From: Ideonella_A sp963843805
Lineage (GTDB): Bacteria; Pseudomonadota; Gammaproteobacteria; Burkholderiales; Burkholderiaceae_C
Length of the DNA stretch: 64,000 nt
Direction: 5' to 3'
NCBI GenBank assembly: GCA_963843805.1
Contig: CAWJLY010000005.1
Location: 124,001 to 188,000 of the forward strand
How positions within the stretch are numbered: the first letter of the stretch is position 1; every line of letters starts with the position of its first letter. The translations under genes and the position numbers were made by a program. Below, one piece after another: positions 39,099-48,183 of the stretch. The notes under the pieces were generated by a model that had not been told where the DNA came from, made no database searches, and saw only the letters and a program-made list of their open reading frames with translations.

Positions 39099-41401
39099 TA
39101 GAACGCGGTCCCGATCTGGAATTGAAGGCGTTGGATTCTATCTTCTGGGCGTTTGCGGATGGGTGTGCCATAACTGAGCTTGAGCGGACCGACCGGCGAA
39201 ATCCAGCTCAAGCCGACACCGGCCGACGCGCGAAGCGTCGACAGCTGGACCTTGTCCTCGTCACCCCACACATTGCCGACGTCCGCATAAGTGAACCAGC
39301 GCAACGTGCGGTCGTTGCCAGTGCCAGGGATCGGCAGGTACAACTCGGCGTTGACGTTCAGCCGTTTCGATCCGCCCAGATAGGCGCCGGTGACGTCGAC
39401 CGGGCCGAGCGAGCCCTGATCGAATGCACGAACTGTTCCGAGACCGCCGCCATAGAAGTTCTTGAAGATCGGATACGGGCGGCCGCCCAGCCCCTTGCCG
39501 TAGCCCAATTCGGCGTTGACGCCCAAGGTGAAACGCCGGGTGATCGGAAAATACTGCTGAACCTGGAAATTGCCACGCAGATAACGTGTATCGCCGAGCA
39601 CACCCCAATCGAGATTGACACGCGAGTAACGCCCGGTTGTCGGCACCAGCGCACTGTCTCGCTCGTCACGTGCCCAGCCAATGGTCAAGGGCACCGATGA
39701 ACTGACCGATCCGAACAGCTCGCGGTAGAGGAAATAGTTGTTCGGCAGCGCAGTGGTGCCGCGAATTTCGGTTCGCTCGTAACCGACGCCGAAGAACACC
39801 GTGTCGAACTCGCTGAACGGCACCCCGAAACGGACCGAGGCACCTGGCGTGACCAGCGTGTACTCTTCGCCCTGACTGTTCAGCGGCTTGACCGTGCGGT
39901 AGAAGACATCGATCGCTCGCGAGACGCCGTCGACGGTGAAATACGGATCGACCGTGCTGACGACGATGGTGCGCTGCGATTTGCTGGTGTTGAGTTCGAT
40001 GCCCAGATAATTGCCCGAGCCGAACACGTTCTCCTGCTTGATCGAGGCCGTCAGCGACAGCTTGTCGGCACTCGAGAAGCCGGCGCCCAGCAACAGGTTG
40101 CCGGTCGGCTTCTCCTTGATGACCAACGTCAGATCGACCTGATCCTGCGAGCCCGGAACCTCGTTGGTCTCGACATTGACTTCACTGAAATAACCGAGCC
40201 GGTCGATGCGGTCGCGCGACAACTTGATCTTGCGGGCGTCGTACCACGACGTCTCGAACTGCCGGAACTCGCGCCGCACCACCTCGTCACGGGTCCGGCT
40301 GTTGCCAGCGATGTTGATTCGCCGTACATAGACACGGCGTTGTGGTTCGCCCGACAACACGACAACGACCCGCCCGGTGGCGCGGTCGATCTCGGGGCGC
40401 GAATCGACCCGCGCGAACGCATAGCCGAAACTGCCGAACCGTTCGGTAAATGCGCGTGTGGTCTCGGCAACGGCCTCGGCCCGGTAGGCTTCACCAGGCT
40501 TGATGGTGACGAGATTCTTGAACTCGTCTTCCTTGCCCAGGTATTCACCCTCCAGGCGAACACCGGTGACGGTATACGGCTGGCCTTCGGTCACATTGAC
40601 CGTGATCGAGATATTCTGCTTGTCGGGCGAGATCGCTACCTGCGTCGAGTCGACGTTGAACTCGAGATAGCCGCGGTTCAGATAATAGGCGCGCAGTGTC
40701 TCGAGATCGGCATTCAGCTTGGCGCGCGAATAGCGATTGGCCTTGGTGTACCAGTTCAGCCAGCCGCCGTCGTTGAGGTCGAACAAGCCCTTCAGCGTGC
40801 TTTCACTGAAAACGCGATTGCCGGTGATGTTGATTTCGCTGATGGCCGCCGCCGCGCCCTCAGTGATCGTGAAGGTGACGTTGACCCGGTTGCGCTCTTG
40901 TGGCGTCACGGTGGTGACGACCTCGGCGCCGTACAGGCTTCGCGTCAGGTACTGGCGCTTCAGCTCCTGCTCGGCACGGTCGGCAAGTGCCTTGTCGAAC
41001 GGCAGGCCTTGGCCGATGCCGAAGTCCTTCAACGACTTGATCAGGACATCCTTGTCGAACTCTTTCAGGCCGACGAAATCGATGTTGGCAATCACCGAGC
41101 GTTCGTCGACGATGACGACGACCACACCACCATCGATCTCGATGCGGACATCCTTGAACAAGCCGGTGGCGAACAATGCGCGCAGGGCTGCTGCGCCTTT
41201 TTCGTCGGTGTAGGTATCGCCGACCCGAAACGGCAACGACGCGAACACCGTTCCGGCATCAGTGCGCTGCAAGCCTTCGACGCGAATATCCTTCAACTGG
41301 AACGGGTCGACCGCCCATGCCGGTACGGCAAAAAAGGCAGTGGACAACGCGACGGAAAGCGCCGTCAAGGCAAAGCGGGACAAGCGGGATTGGGAGGGCA
41401 T
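39098..41401 (-). CDS. bamA: outer-membrane protein assembly factor BamA
   Basis: The Omp85 core of the BAM complex, which inserts beta-barrel proteins into the outer membrane. It has 767 residues from ATG 41401: signal peptide (ALTALSVALSTAFFAVPAWA), five POTRA domains (first FQLKDIRVEGLQRTDAGTVF), then the C-terminal 16-strand barrel with VRGF-box equivalents such as GLGTVRAFDQGSLGP, ending QFQIGTAF with the terminal phenylalanine. The frame is open to 41509 inside rseP; the signal peptide fixes the start. Confidence 0.96.
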   Translation of the reverse strand: MPSQSRLSRFALTALSVALSTAFFAVPAWAVDPFQLKDIRVEGLQRTDAGTVFASLPFRVGDTYTDEKGAAALRALFATGLFKDVRIEIDGGVVVVIVDERSVIANIDFVGLKEFDKDVLIKSLKDFGIGQGLPFDKALADRAEQELKRQYLTRSLYGAEVVTTVTPQERNRVNVTFTITEGAAAAISEINITGNRVFSESTLKGLFDLNDGGWLNWYTKANRYSRAKLNADLETLRAYYLNRGYLEFNVDSTQVAISPDKQNISITVNVTEGQPYTVTGVRLEGEYLGKEDEFKNLVTIKPGEAYRAEAVAETTRAFTERFGSFGYAFARVDSRPEIDRATGRVVVVLSGEPQRRVYVRRINIAGNSRTRDEVVRREFRQFETSWYDARKIKLSRDRIDRLGYFSEVNVETNEVPGSQDQVDLTLVIKEKPTGNLLLGAGFSSADKLSLTASIKQENVFGSGNYLGIELNTSKSQRTIVVSTVDPYFTVDGVSRAIDVFYRTVKPLNSQGEEYTLVTPGASVRFGVPFSEFDTVFFGVGYERTEIRGTTALPNNYFLYRELFGSVSSSVPLTIGWARDERDSALVPTTGRYSRVNLDWGVLGDTRYLRGNFQVQQYFPITRRFTLGVNAELGYGKGLGGRPYPIFKNFYGGGLGTVRAFDQGSLGPVDVTGAYLGGSKRLNVNAELYLPIPGTGNDRTLRWFTYADVGNVWGDEDKVQLSTLRASAGVGLSWISPVGPLKLSYGTPIRKRPEDRIQRLQFQIGTAF

Positions 41402-41409
41402 TCGTGAAA

Positions 41410-42789
41410 TCAGTGCAGGCCCAACAGGCGGGCCACATCGTTGTAAAGGGCCAGCGACATCATCATGAGCATGATCGCCACGCCGCCGCGTTGCAGCCGG
41501 TCTAGCCACAACTCGGAGACCGGCCGCCCTGTCACTGCTTCGAAAAGATAATATATCAGGTGCCCACCGTCGAGCATCGGAAGCGGCAGCAGATTGAGCA
41601 CGCCCAGACTGATGCTGACAATCGCCAGAAAGCCGAGATAGTAGGCCAGACCGAGCCGCGCCGACTGGCCGGCGTAGTCGGCAATGGTCAACGGACCGGA
41701 CAGGTTTTTCAGTGAAGCCTCACCCGTCAGCATGCGGCCCATCATCTTCAACGTCAGCACCGACATGTCCCAGGTGCGCACAGCCGCCCGAGACAAGCCC
41801 TCCCACGGACCGAAACTGACCTCGACCATCTCGGCAGGCTTGCCGATATAGGCTTCGACCCGGCCGACGCGTTGCTCGCGATCGACGATCGTCTTCGGCG
41901 TCACTTCGAGCGTCAGGGCATTGCCGGCCCGCTCGACGCGCCAGCTCATCACTTTCGGCTGGCCGTTGGCACCCGATCCGGCATTGGCCCGGATGATCTC
42001 GCGCAGCCTCGCGGCATCGGCCACCGGCGCGCCGTCGACGCTGAGCACCAGATCGCCCGCCCTCAAGCCGGCCTTGGCCGCAGCGCCACCGGCCATGACC
42101 TCGCCGAGCACCGGCTCGCTGTAGGTTTGCCCCAGCCCGATGCGTTGCATCAGTTTGGCGTCGACTTCGCGCGCGTCGAGCGCCGACAGGTCGAGCGTCA
42201 GATTGCGCGAGCCGCGCCCCGCCACATCGCTGACCGCCAGCTGCAGGCGATTGCCTTGCATGGCAGCTTGCGTGACCTCCCAACGCAGGTCGGTCATCGA
42301 ACGCAGCTCGCGCCATTCGACACCGTCAGTCGACACCTCGCGCGCCCAATCGCCGGCGCGCAAACCAGCCTGGGCGGCGATGCTTTGCGCCGGCGGCGCA
42401 GCCAACAAGGCCTTTGGCTCGTCGACGCCGATCCAGTTGGCCGCGGCATACAGGACGATTGCCAACAACAGATTGGCGAACGGGCCGGCTGCGACCACGG
42501 CAGCTCGCTGCCACAACGGCTTGCGGTTGAAGGCCATGTCGAGCTGCGCGGCCGGCACGTCGCCTTCGCGTTCGTCGAGCATCCGGACATAACCACCCAA
42601 GGGCAGCGCAGAGACGACGAATTCGGTGCTCTCCGGGCTTGCCTGGCGACGCCAGATGACGCGGCCGAAGCCGACCGAGAAGCGCAGCACCTTGACGCCG
42701 CAGGCAACGGCAACCCGGTAATGCCCGTATTCGTGGATCACGATCAGCAGGCCGAGCGTGACGACGAAGGCGAGAACGGTGACGATCAT
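41410..42789 (-). CDS. rseP: site-2 intramembrane metalloprotease RseP
   Basis: It cleaves anti-sigma-E factor RseA within the membrane and clears signal peptides. It has 459 residues. The zinc motif HEYGH lies in the first membrane helix (about residue 19), a PDZ tandem occupies the periplasmic middle (GGAAAKAGLRAGDLVLSVDG is the second PDZ core), and the third zinc ligand is in NLLPLPMLDGGHL near the C-terminus. Its ATG overlaps the dxr stop (ATGA). Confidence 0.95.
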   Translation of the reverse strand: MIVTVLAFVVTLGLLIVIHEYGHYRVAVACGVKVLRFSVGFGRVIWRRQASPESTEFVVSALPLGGYVRMLDEREGDVPAAQLDMAFNRKPLWQRAAVVAAGPFANLLLAIVLYAAANWIGVDEPKALLAAPPAQSIAAQAGLRAGDWAREVSTDGVEWRELRSMTDLRWEVTQAAMQGNRLQLAVSDVAGRGSRNLTLDLSALDAREVDAKLMQRIGLGQTYSEPVLGEVMAGGAAAKAGLRAGDLVLSVDGAPVADAARLREIIRANAGSGANGQPKVMSWRVERAGNALTLEVTPKTIVDREQRVGRVEAYIGKPAEMVEVSFGPWEGLSRAAVRTWDMSVLTLKMMGRMLTGEASLKNLSGPLTIADYAGQSARLGLAYYLGFLAIVSISLGVLNLLPLPMLDGGHLIYYLFEAVTGRPVSELWLDRLQRGGVAIMLMMMSLALYNDVARLLGLH

Positions 42790-43991
42790 CGGGTCAGATT
42801 CTGGATGGTGGCACGCGCCGAATGCCGGCCACGCGCATCGAGATCGAGCAAGCCCTCGATGCTGTCAGCATCGCCGGGCGCGGGGATGATCTGGTCGATT
42901 GTCGCGCGATTGACGGAATGGATTCGATCGAAGGCCAGTCGCCCATCGAGAAACGCGGCTACCGCCTCTTCGTTGGCGGCATTCAGCACCGCGGTGCTTC
43001 CCGCAGGCGCGCGCAATGCGTCCCAGGCCAGGAACAGGCCCGGGAAGCGGACCGCATCGGCAGGCTCGAAGCTCAACGCAGCGAGCCGCGCAAAATCGAG
43101 TTGGTCGGCGCCGCTCTGGATGCGTTCGGGAAACGCCAGTCCGTAGGCGATCGGCACCCGCATGTCGGGCGTACCGAGCTGCGCCAGCACCGAATGGTCA
43201 CGACAGACGACCATCGAATGGATGATGCTCTGGGGATGGATCACGACCTTGAGTTGTTCGGGGGCCAGATCGAACAGCCAACGCGCCTCGATGACTTCCA
43301 GCGCCTTGTTCATCATCGTTGCCGAATCGACCGAAATCTTGCGTCCCATCACCCAGTTCGGATGTGCGCAGGCCTGCGCCGGCGTGACATCTTTCAAGGT
43401 GGCCGGATCGTGCTCGCGAAACGGTCCGCCGGACGCGGTCAGCACAATATGGTCGATGCGTTCACCCCAACTGCTGCGATCCTCTGGCAGGCACTGGAAG
43501 ATGGCGGAATGTTCGCTGTCGATCGGCAGCAGCGTCGCGCCGCCCTGCTGCACTGCCTGCATGAAGACTGCACCGCCGACAACCAGCGCCTCCTTGTTGG
43601 CCAGCAGCAGGTACTTGCCGGCCCGGGCTGCTGCCATGCACGGTGGCAAGCCGGCCGCGCCGACGATCGCTGCCATCACGCTGTCGACCTCTGGATGGCC
43701 GGCCAGTTCGGACAATGCCGCCTCGCCAGACAGAACCTGGATCGTCAGGCCCGCAGCCAATACGCGGTCACGCAGCTGGCTGGCGGCTCGGGCGTCGGTC
43801 ATCGCGGCGAACCGCGGCTTGAAACGCAGGCACTGGGCCAACAGATCGTCGACTCGACTGTGCGCCGTCAGTGCAAACACCTTGAAGCGATCGGGATGTC
43901 GAGCAACCACATCGAGCGTGTTGACGCCCACGGACCCGGTCGAACCGAGTATGCACAGACTGCGCACCGCGCCCGGCGACAGCGTACTCAT
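42786..43991 (-). CDS. dxr: 1-deoxy-D-xylulose 5-phosphate reductoisomerase
   Basis: The committed enzyme of the MEP isoprenoid pathway, making 2-C-methylerythritol 4-phosphate. It has 401 residues from ATG 43991; ATG 44000 (MASMSTLSPG) is also possible and the upstream frame is open to 44138. Motifs are the NADPH loop CILGSTGSVGVNTLDVVA, LLANKEALVVGG, the active-site IDSEHSAIFQCLP, and HPNWVMGRKISVDSATMMNK. With uppS and cdsA it supplies undecaprenyl and phospholipid precursors. Confidence 0.95.
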   Translation of the reverse strand: MSTLSPGAVRSLCILGSTGSVGVNTLDVVARHPDRFKVFALTAHSRVDDLLAQCLRFKPRFAAMTDARAASQLRDRVLAAGLTIQVLSGEAALSELAGHPEVDSVMAAIVGAAGLPPCMAAARAGKYLLLANKEALVVGGAVFMQAVQQGGATLLPIDSEHSAIFQCLPEDRSSWGERIDHIVLTASGGPFREHDPATLKDVTPAQACAHPNWVMGRKISVDSATMMNKALEVIEARWLFDLAPEQLKVVIHPQSIIHSMVVCRDHSVLAQLGTPDMRVPIAYGLAFPERIQSGADQLDFARLAALSFEPADAVRFPGLFLAWDALRAPAGSTAVLNAANEEAVAAFLDGRLAFDRIHSVNRATIDQIIPAPGDADSIEGLLDLDARGRHSARATIQNLTR

Positions 43992-44025
43992 GCTGGCCAT
44001 CCCGGCGGCCGGATAAAAAATTCCA

Positions 44026-44868
44026 TCAGGCCGCCATGAACGCCAGTGCCAGTGGCAAAACCGGCAGCAGCGCATCGATTCGATCGAGCACGCCGCCATG
44101 CCCGGGCAACAGACCGCTGCTGTCCTTGGCGCCGGCACTGCGCTTCACCAGCGACTCGACCAGATCACCGACCACACTCATCGCCGCCAGAAAAACCACT
44201 GCCAACAACATCGGCAGCGTGCCCAGACGCAGGGCAACCAGGCTGAACCAGCTGGGGCTGGATGCCAGCGCTGGCCAGGAACGGTCGAGCAGCTGCCACA
44301 GCAGCGCCAGCACCACAGCGGCGGCCATGCCGCTGTAGACGCCCGCCCAGCTCTTGCCCGGACTGATCGCCGGTGCGAGCTTGCGCCGGCCGAACGCGCG
44401 TCCACCGAAATAGGCGGCGATATCGGCAATCCAGACGATGCAAAGCAACGACAAGATGAAATTGATGCCGAGCGCCTTGGCGCTGACCAGCGCAAGCCAT
44501 GCGGTCCATAACAACAGCAGCCCGATCAACAGGCGTCCGATGGCCGACATCTGCGGCCAGCCTGCGACGCCGGCACGCAGCACATGAACACCGCCGAGCA
44601 CCCAGGCGACCAATGCGACCAACCAGACAACGCCAGGAACCGACGCGGTCCACCCGGCCTGCCAGGCCAGCCCGCAAGCCAAGGCCAGGACGCCGCCGAA
44701 TGAATACGCAGCGCCGCCTGCAAGGCCATTCAGGCGTGCCCATTCCCAACCGCCTGCAGCAACCATCAGCAAGGTGAGTGCGGTGAATGGCCACGGCGAT
44801 GTGGCAAACAATGCCGGCAGCAAAACAGCCAGCATGATCAACGCGGTGATGATGCGTTGCTTCAGCAT
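44026..44868 (-). CDS. cdsA: phosphatidate cytidylyltransferase
   Basis: It makes CDP-diacylglycerol, the precursor of all phospholipids. It has 280 residues from ATG 44868 (MLKQRIITALIML), with about eight hydrophobic segments and the family signature SVVGDLVESLVKRSAGAKDSSGLLPGHGG..DRID near the C-terminus. The frame is open to 45087 inside uppS. It lies 31 bases after uppS. Confidence 0.94.
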   Translation of the reverse strand: MLKQRIITALIMLAVLLPALFATSPWPFTALTLLMVAAGGWEWARLNGLAGGAAYSFGGVLALACGLAWQAGWTASVPGVVWLVALVAWVLGGVHVLRAGVAGWPQMSAIGRLLIGLLLLWTAWLALVSAKALGINFILSLLCIVWIADIAAYFGGRAFGRRKLAPAISPGKSWAGVYSGMAAAVVLALLWQLLDRSWPALASSPSWFSLVALRLGTLPMLLAVVFLAAMSVVGDLVESLVKRSAGAKDSSGLLPGHGGVLDRIDALLPVLPLALAFMAA

Positions 44869-44899
44869 CGTCCGCCTCGACGCGGCGAAGAATTTCTCA

Positions 44900-45667
44900 T
44901 CAGTTGCCCGCCTCGGCAGCGTCGCTGCCGTCCTTGACCATGCCGAAACGGCGGTCGCGACGAGCATATTCGGCCAGCGCAGCGTCGAGTTCAGCCGAAT
45001 CGAAATCGGGCCACAGGCACTCGGTGAAGATGAATTCCGAGTAGGCCGCCTGCCAGAGCAGGAAGTTGCTGATCCGCACCTCGCCACCCGTGCGGATATA
45101 CAGATCGGGATCGGGCGCGTAGTTCAGCGCCATGTATTTGCCCAGTCGCGCCTCGTCGAGTTCATCGGAAGGAACACCGTCTTCGAGTGCCCGTTGGCAG
45201 GCCTGGACGATGTCCCAACGCCCACCGTAGTTGAAGGCCACCGACAAGGTGATGCGCCCGTTGTGGCGAGTCTTTTCTTCAGCCTCGTTCCAGGCACCGC
45301 GAAGCTTGTCGGACAAATGCGAGCGATCACCGATGATGCGGATGCGCACCCCGTCTTCGGCCAGGCGGCCGAGGTACTTCGACGCGGCAAACAACATCAG
45401 CTCCATCAGGCCCGACACCTCCTCGCGCGGGCGTTTCCAGTTTTCCGACGAAAACGCAAAGACGGTGAGAAATTCGATGCCGCGATCGGCGCAGGCACGG
45501 ACCGTCTTGAGCACCACATCGACGCCCTGCTTGTGGCCGACAAAGCGCGGCATGCGGCGCTTTTTCGCCCAGCGGCCATTGCCGTCCATCACGATGGCGA
45601 TATGGCGAGGCACCTGCGACTCATTGGGCGCCGACAGTTCGGCACTACGGGTCAGGACGGTCGACAT
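44900..45667 (-). CDS. uppS: di-trans,poly-cis-undecaprenyl-diphosphate synthase
   Basis: It extends farnesyl diphosphate to C55 undecaprenyl diphosphate, the lipid carrier for peptidoglycan and O-antigen. It has 255 residues from ATG 45667. The catalytic aspartate lies in HIAIVMDGNGRWAKKR, with VFAFSSENWKRP and DLYIRTGGEVRISNFLLWQ. It follows frr by 25 bases. Confidence 0.95.
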   Translation of the reverse strand: MSTVLTRSAELSAPNESQVPRHIAIVMDGNGRWAKKRRMPRFVGHKQGVDVVLKTVRACADRGIEFLTVFAFSSENWKRPREEVSGLMELMLFAASKYLGRLAEDGVRIRIIGDRSHLSDKLRGAWNEAEEKTRHNGRITLSVAFNYGGRWDIVQACQRALEDGVPSDELDEARLGKYMALNYAPDPDLYIRTGGEVRISNFLLWQAAYSEFIFTECLWPDFDSAELDAALAEYARRDRRFGMVKDGSDAAEAGN

Positions 45668-45692
45668 GCTGAATTTCAATGAAGCGCCACCG

Positions 45693-46253
45693 TCAGATCG
45701 CCATGATCTCGCCTTCCTTGACGGCGATCATTCGGTCGACTTCGGCGATTGTCCGGTCGGTCAACTTCTGCATGTCGTCGAGCAGGCGGCGCTCATCGTC
45801 TTCGGTGATGGCCTTGTCCTTCAACAGCTTCTTGGCTTGATCGTTGGCCTCCCGGCGCTGATTGCGCACGGCGATCTTGGCGTCCTCGCCGGCATGGCGA
45901 ACCACCTTGGTCAGATCCCGTCGACGCTCTTCGGTCAGCGCCGGCATCGGAACGCGCAACAACTCCCCTTGCGACGACGGGTTGAGGCCCAATTCACTTT
46001 CGCGAATGGCACGCTCGATCTTGCCGGCCATCCCCTTTTCCCACGGTTGCACGCTCAGGGTGCGGGCGTCGAGCAGAGTCACATTGGCGACCTGGCTGAT
46101 CGGCAAAGTGGTGCCGTGATAGTCGACCAGCACCTGGTCGAGAATGCCAGGATGGGCGCGCCCGGTGCGAATCTTCTGCAATTCGGACTTGAAGACCTCG
46201 ATGGACTTGGCCATCTTCTGTTCGGCGGTCGATTTGATTTCAGCAGTGCTCAT
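45693..46253 (-). CDS. frr: ribosome recycling factor
   Basis: With EF-G it splits the post-termination ribosome. It has 186 residues, of the usual tRNA-shaped fold: KMAKSIEVFKSELQKIRTGR, then VQPWEKGMAGKIERAI, and VRNQRREANDQAKKLLKDK. ATG 46253 has GAGGAAAT upstream; a GTG one codon earlier is ignored. It lies between pyrH and uppS, the classic order. Confidence 0.97.
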   Translation of the reverse strand: MSTAEIKSTAEQKMAKSIEVFKSELQKIRTGRAHPGILDQVLVDYHGTTLPISQVANVTLLDARTLSVQPWEKGMAGKIERAIRESELGLNPSSQGELLRVPMPALTEERRRDLTKVVRHAGEDAKIAVRNQRREANDQAKKLLKDKAITEDDERRLLDDMQKLTDRTIAEVDRMIAVKEGEIMAI

Positions 46254-46306
46254 CACATTTCCTCAGTGTCCCGGTCCGCGCGGGCTCGGTCGCGGCCGGC
46301 TTGTTT

Positions 46307-47020
46307 TCAGACATGCACCAGGGTCCCTTCATCCTCGCCGAGCACCACTTGTTTCAGGGCCCCGGGTTTGAAGATGCTGAATACCTTGATCGGCAATTTC
46401 TGGTCCCGACACAACGCGAAGGCGGTTGCGTCGAGCACCTGCAGATTGCGCGCGATCGCCTCATCGAAACTGATGCGGGCGAAGCGGGTAGCGTGAAGGT
46501 CGATCTTCGGATCCGCACTGTAGACGCCGTCGACTTTGGTCGCCTTCAGCACGATTTCAGCGCCCATCTCGGCGCCACGCAGCGCCGCCGCAGTATCGGT
46601 CGTGAAAAATGGGTTGCCCGTGCCGCCGGCAAAGATCACCACCTTGCCCTCCTCGAGGTATTGCAGCGCCTTCGGTCGAACGTAGGGCTCGACAACCTGA
46701 TCGATGGCAATTGCCGACATCACACGCGCCGTCATGCCCTCCTGGCGCATGGTGTCGGCCAATGCCAACGCGTTCATCACCGTCGCCAACATGCCCATGT
46801 AGTCGGCAGTGGCGCGATCCATGCCGACCGCACCACCCGCCACGCCGCGGAAGATGTTGCCGCCGCCTATCACGACGGCGACTTCGCAGCCGAGCTGGGT
46901 GACTTCCTGAATCTCGCGGACCATGCGGACGATGGTCGCGCGATTGATGCCATAGGCATCTTCGCCCATCAGGGCTTCGCCGGAAAGTTTGAGCAGGATT
47001 CGCTTGTAGGCGGTGGGCAT
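46307..47020 (-). CDS. pyrH: uridylate kinase
   Basis: It phosphorylates UMP to UDP. It is a hexameric amino-acid-kinase-fold enzyme, normally essential. It has 237 residues from ATG 47020 (MPTAYKRILLKLSGEALMG), with VVIGGGNIFRG, MDRATADYMGMLATVMNAL and GTGNPFFTTDTAAALR. The open frame reaches 47128 but homology begins at 47020. It is 104 bases downstream of tsf. Confidence 0.97.
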   Translation of the reverse strand: MPTAYKRILLKLSGEALMGEDAYGINRATIVRMVREIQEVTQLGCEVAVVIGGGNIFRGVAGGAVGMDRATADYMGMLATVMNALALADTMRQEGMTARVMSAIAIDQVVEPYVRPKALQYLEEGKVVIFAGGTGNPFFTTDTAAALRGAEMGAEIVLKATKVDGVYSADPKIDLHATRFARISFDEAIARNLQVLDATAFALCRDQKLPIKVFSIFKPGALKQVVLGEDEGTLVHV

Positions 47021-47124
47021 GCAGGGGTCCTCTGGTCCTTCAGGTCGACGCGGCTTGCAAGCTCGACGCTGGGTGAAGTCTAGCCGTGCCGGGTGCCTCG
47101 TCGGCAAGCCGGCACAAGTCCCGA

Positions 47125-48045
47125 TCAACCGCCCTTCGCTGCTGCCACCTGCGCCGCTACCTCGGCCGCAAAATCGTCGACCTTTTTCTCGATCCCTTCA
47201 CCGACAACGTACAGCGTGAAGGCCTTGATTGTCGTGTCCTGAGCCTTCAGCATCTGCTCGACGGTCTGCTTGTCGTTCTTGACAAAAGTCTGGTTGAACA
47301 GGCTGACTTCCTTCAGGTACTTCTGCACCGAACCGTCCACACGCTTGGCAACAATGTCGGCCGATTGCGCCTTCTTGCCCTCGGCGACAGCGGTCGCTGC
47401 ATCTTCGGCGGCCTTTTCGGCGGCAATCTTGCGCTCTTTTTCAATCAGCGCGGCAGGTACTTCGGCAGCCGACAGCGAAACCGGCTTCATGGCGGCGACA
47501 TGCATCGCAACATCCTTGGCCGCCACATCGTTGCCATCAAAAGCGACCAGCACGCCGATCCGCGTGCCGTGCAAGTAAGAGGCCAGCTTGCCGCTACCGG
47601 CGTAGCGCATGAAGCGGCGGATCGACATGTTCTCGCCGATCTTGCCGATCAGGCCCTTTCGAACATCTTCGAGCGTCGGGCCGAAGCCATCCTGGCTGTA
47701 CGCGAGTGCAGCCAAGGCCTCGACATCGGCAGGCTCGTGCTTGCGAACCAGATCGGCGCAGGCCTGAACCAATGCGAGGAACGAATCGTTCTTGGTGACG
47801 AAATCGGTCTCGCAATTGACTTCGACGATGGCACCGGTGTCGCCGTCGACGCTGATCGCGACCACGCCTTCAGCGGTTACGCGCGAAGCGGCCTTGCCGG
47901 CCTTGCTGCCGAGCTTGATTCGAAGCAGTTCCTCGGCGCGCTCGGCGTCGCCATCGGCCTCGGTCAGCGCTTTCTTGCATTCCATCATCGGGGCATCGGT
48001 CTTGGCCCGCAGTGCGGCGACCATGCTGGCGGTGATTGCGGGCAT
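47125..48045 (-). CDS. tsf: elongation factor Ts
   Basis: The nucleotide exchange factor for EF-Tu. It has 306 residues. Two in-frame ATG codons exist (48054 and 48045). GGAG lies directly against the first but nine bases from the second, so 48045 (MPAITASMVAALR) is chosen. Motifs are the UBA-like N-terminus RAKTDAPMMECKKALTEADGD and VNCETDFVTKNDSF. It follows rpsB, separated by two hairpins. Confidence 0.97.
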   Translation of the reverse strand: MPAITASMVAALRAKTDAPMMECKKALTEADGDAERAEELLRIKLGSKAGKAASRVTAEGVVAISVDGDTGAIVEVNCETDFVTKNDSFLALVQACADLVRKHEPADVEALAALAYSQDGFGPTLEDVRKGLIGKIGENMSIRRFMRYAGSGKLASYLHGTRIGVLVAFDGNDVAAKDVAMHVAAMKPVSLSAAEVPAALIEKERKIAAEKAAEDAATAVAEGKKAQSADIVAKRVDGSVQKYLKEVSLFNQTFVKNDKQTVEQMLKAQDTTIKAFTLYVVGEGIEKKVDDFAAEVAAQVAAAKGG

Positions 48046-48123
48046 CTTCGTCATCTCCGTTTGTCGTTCCGCACCCGGCAGGGCTGACCTGCTCAGACGG
48101 TGCGGGAACAGGGGTTTGGATTG

Positions 48124-48170
48124 AAAAAGGGGCTGAAGCAGCCCCTTTGGGATCCCACCCGGCAGGTGGG
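48124..48170 (-). terminator. tandem hairpins between rpsB and tsf
   Basis: On the minus strand a 10-pair stem (48148-48139 with 48135-48126, loop of three) is followed by five T (48128-48124), the form of a Rho-independent terminator. Just before it, CCCACC and GGTGGG around CGGCA (about 48154-48170) form a second stem. Lying between rpsB and tsf, it probably works as a partial terminator that sets the ratio of S2 to the downstream genes. Confidence 0.65.
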
Positions 48171-48183
48171 AAGGGCTGGACCG

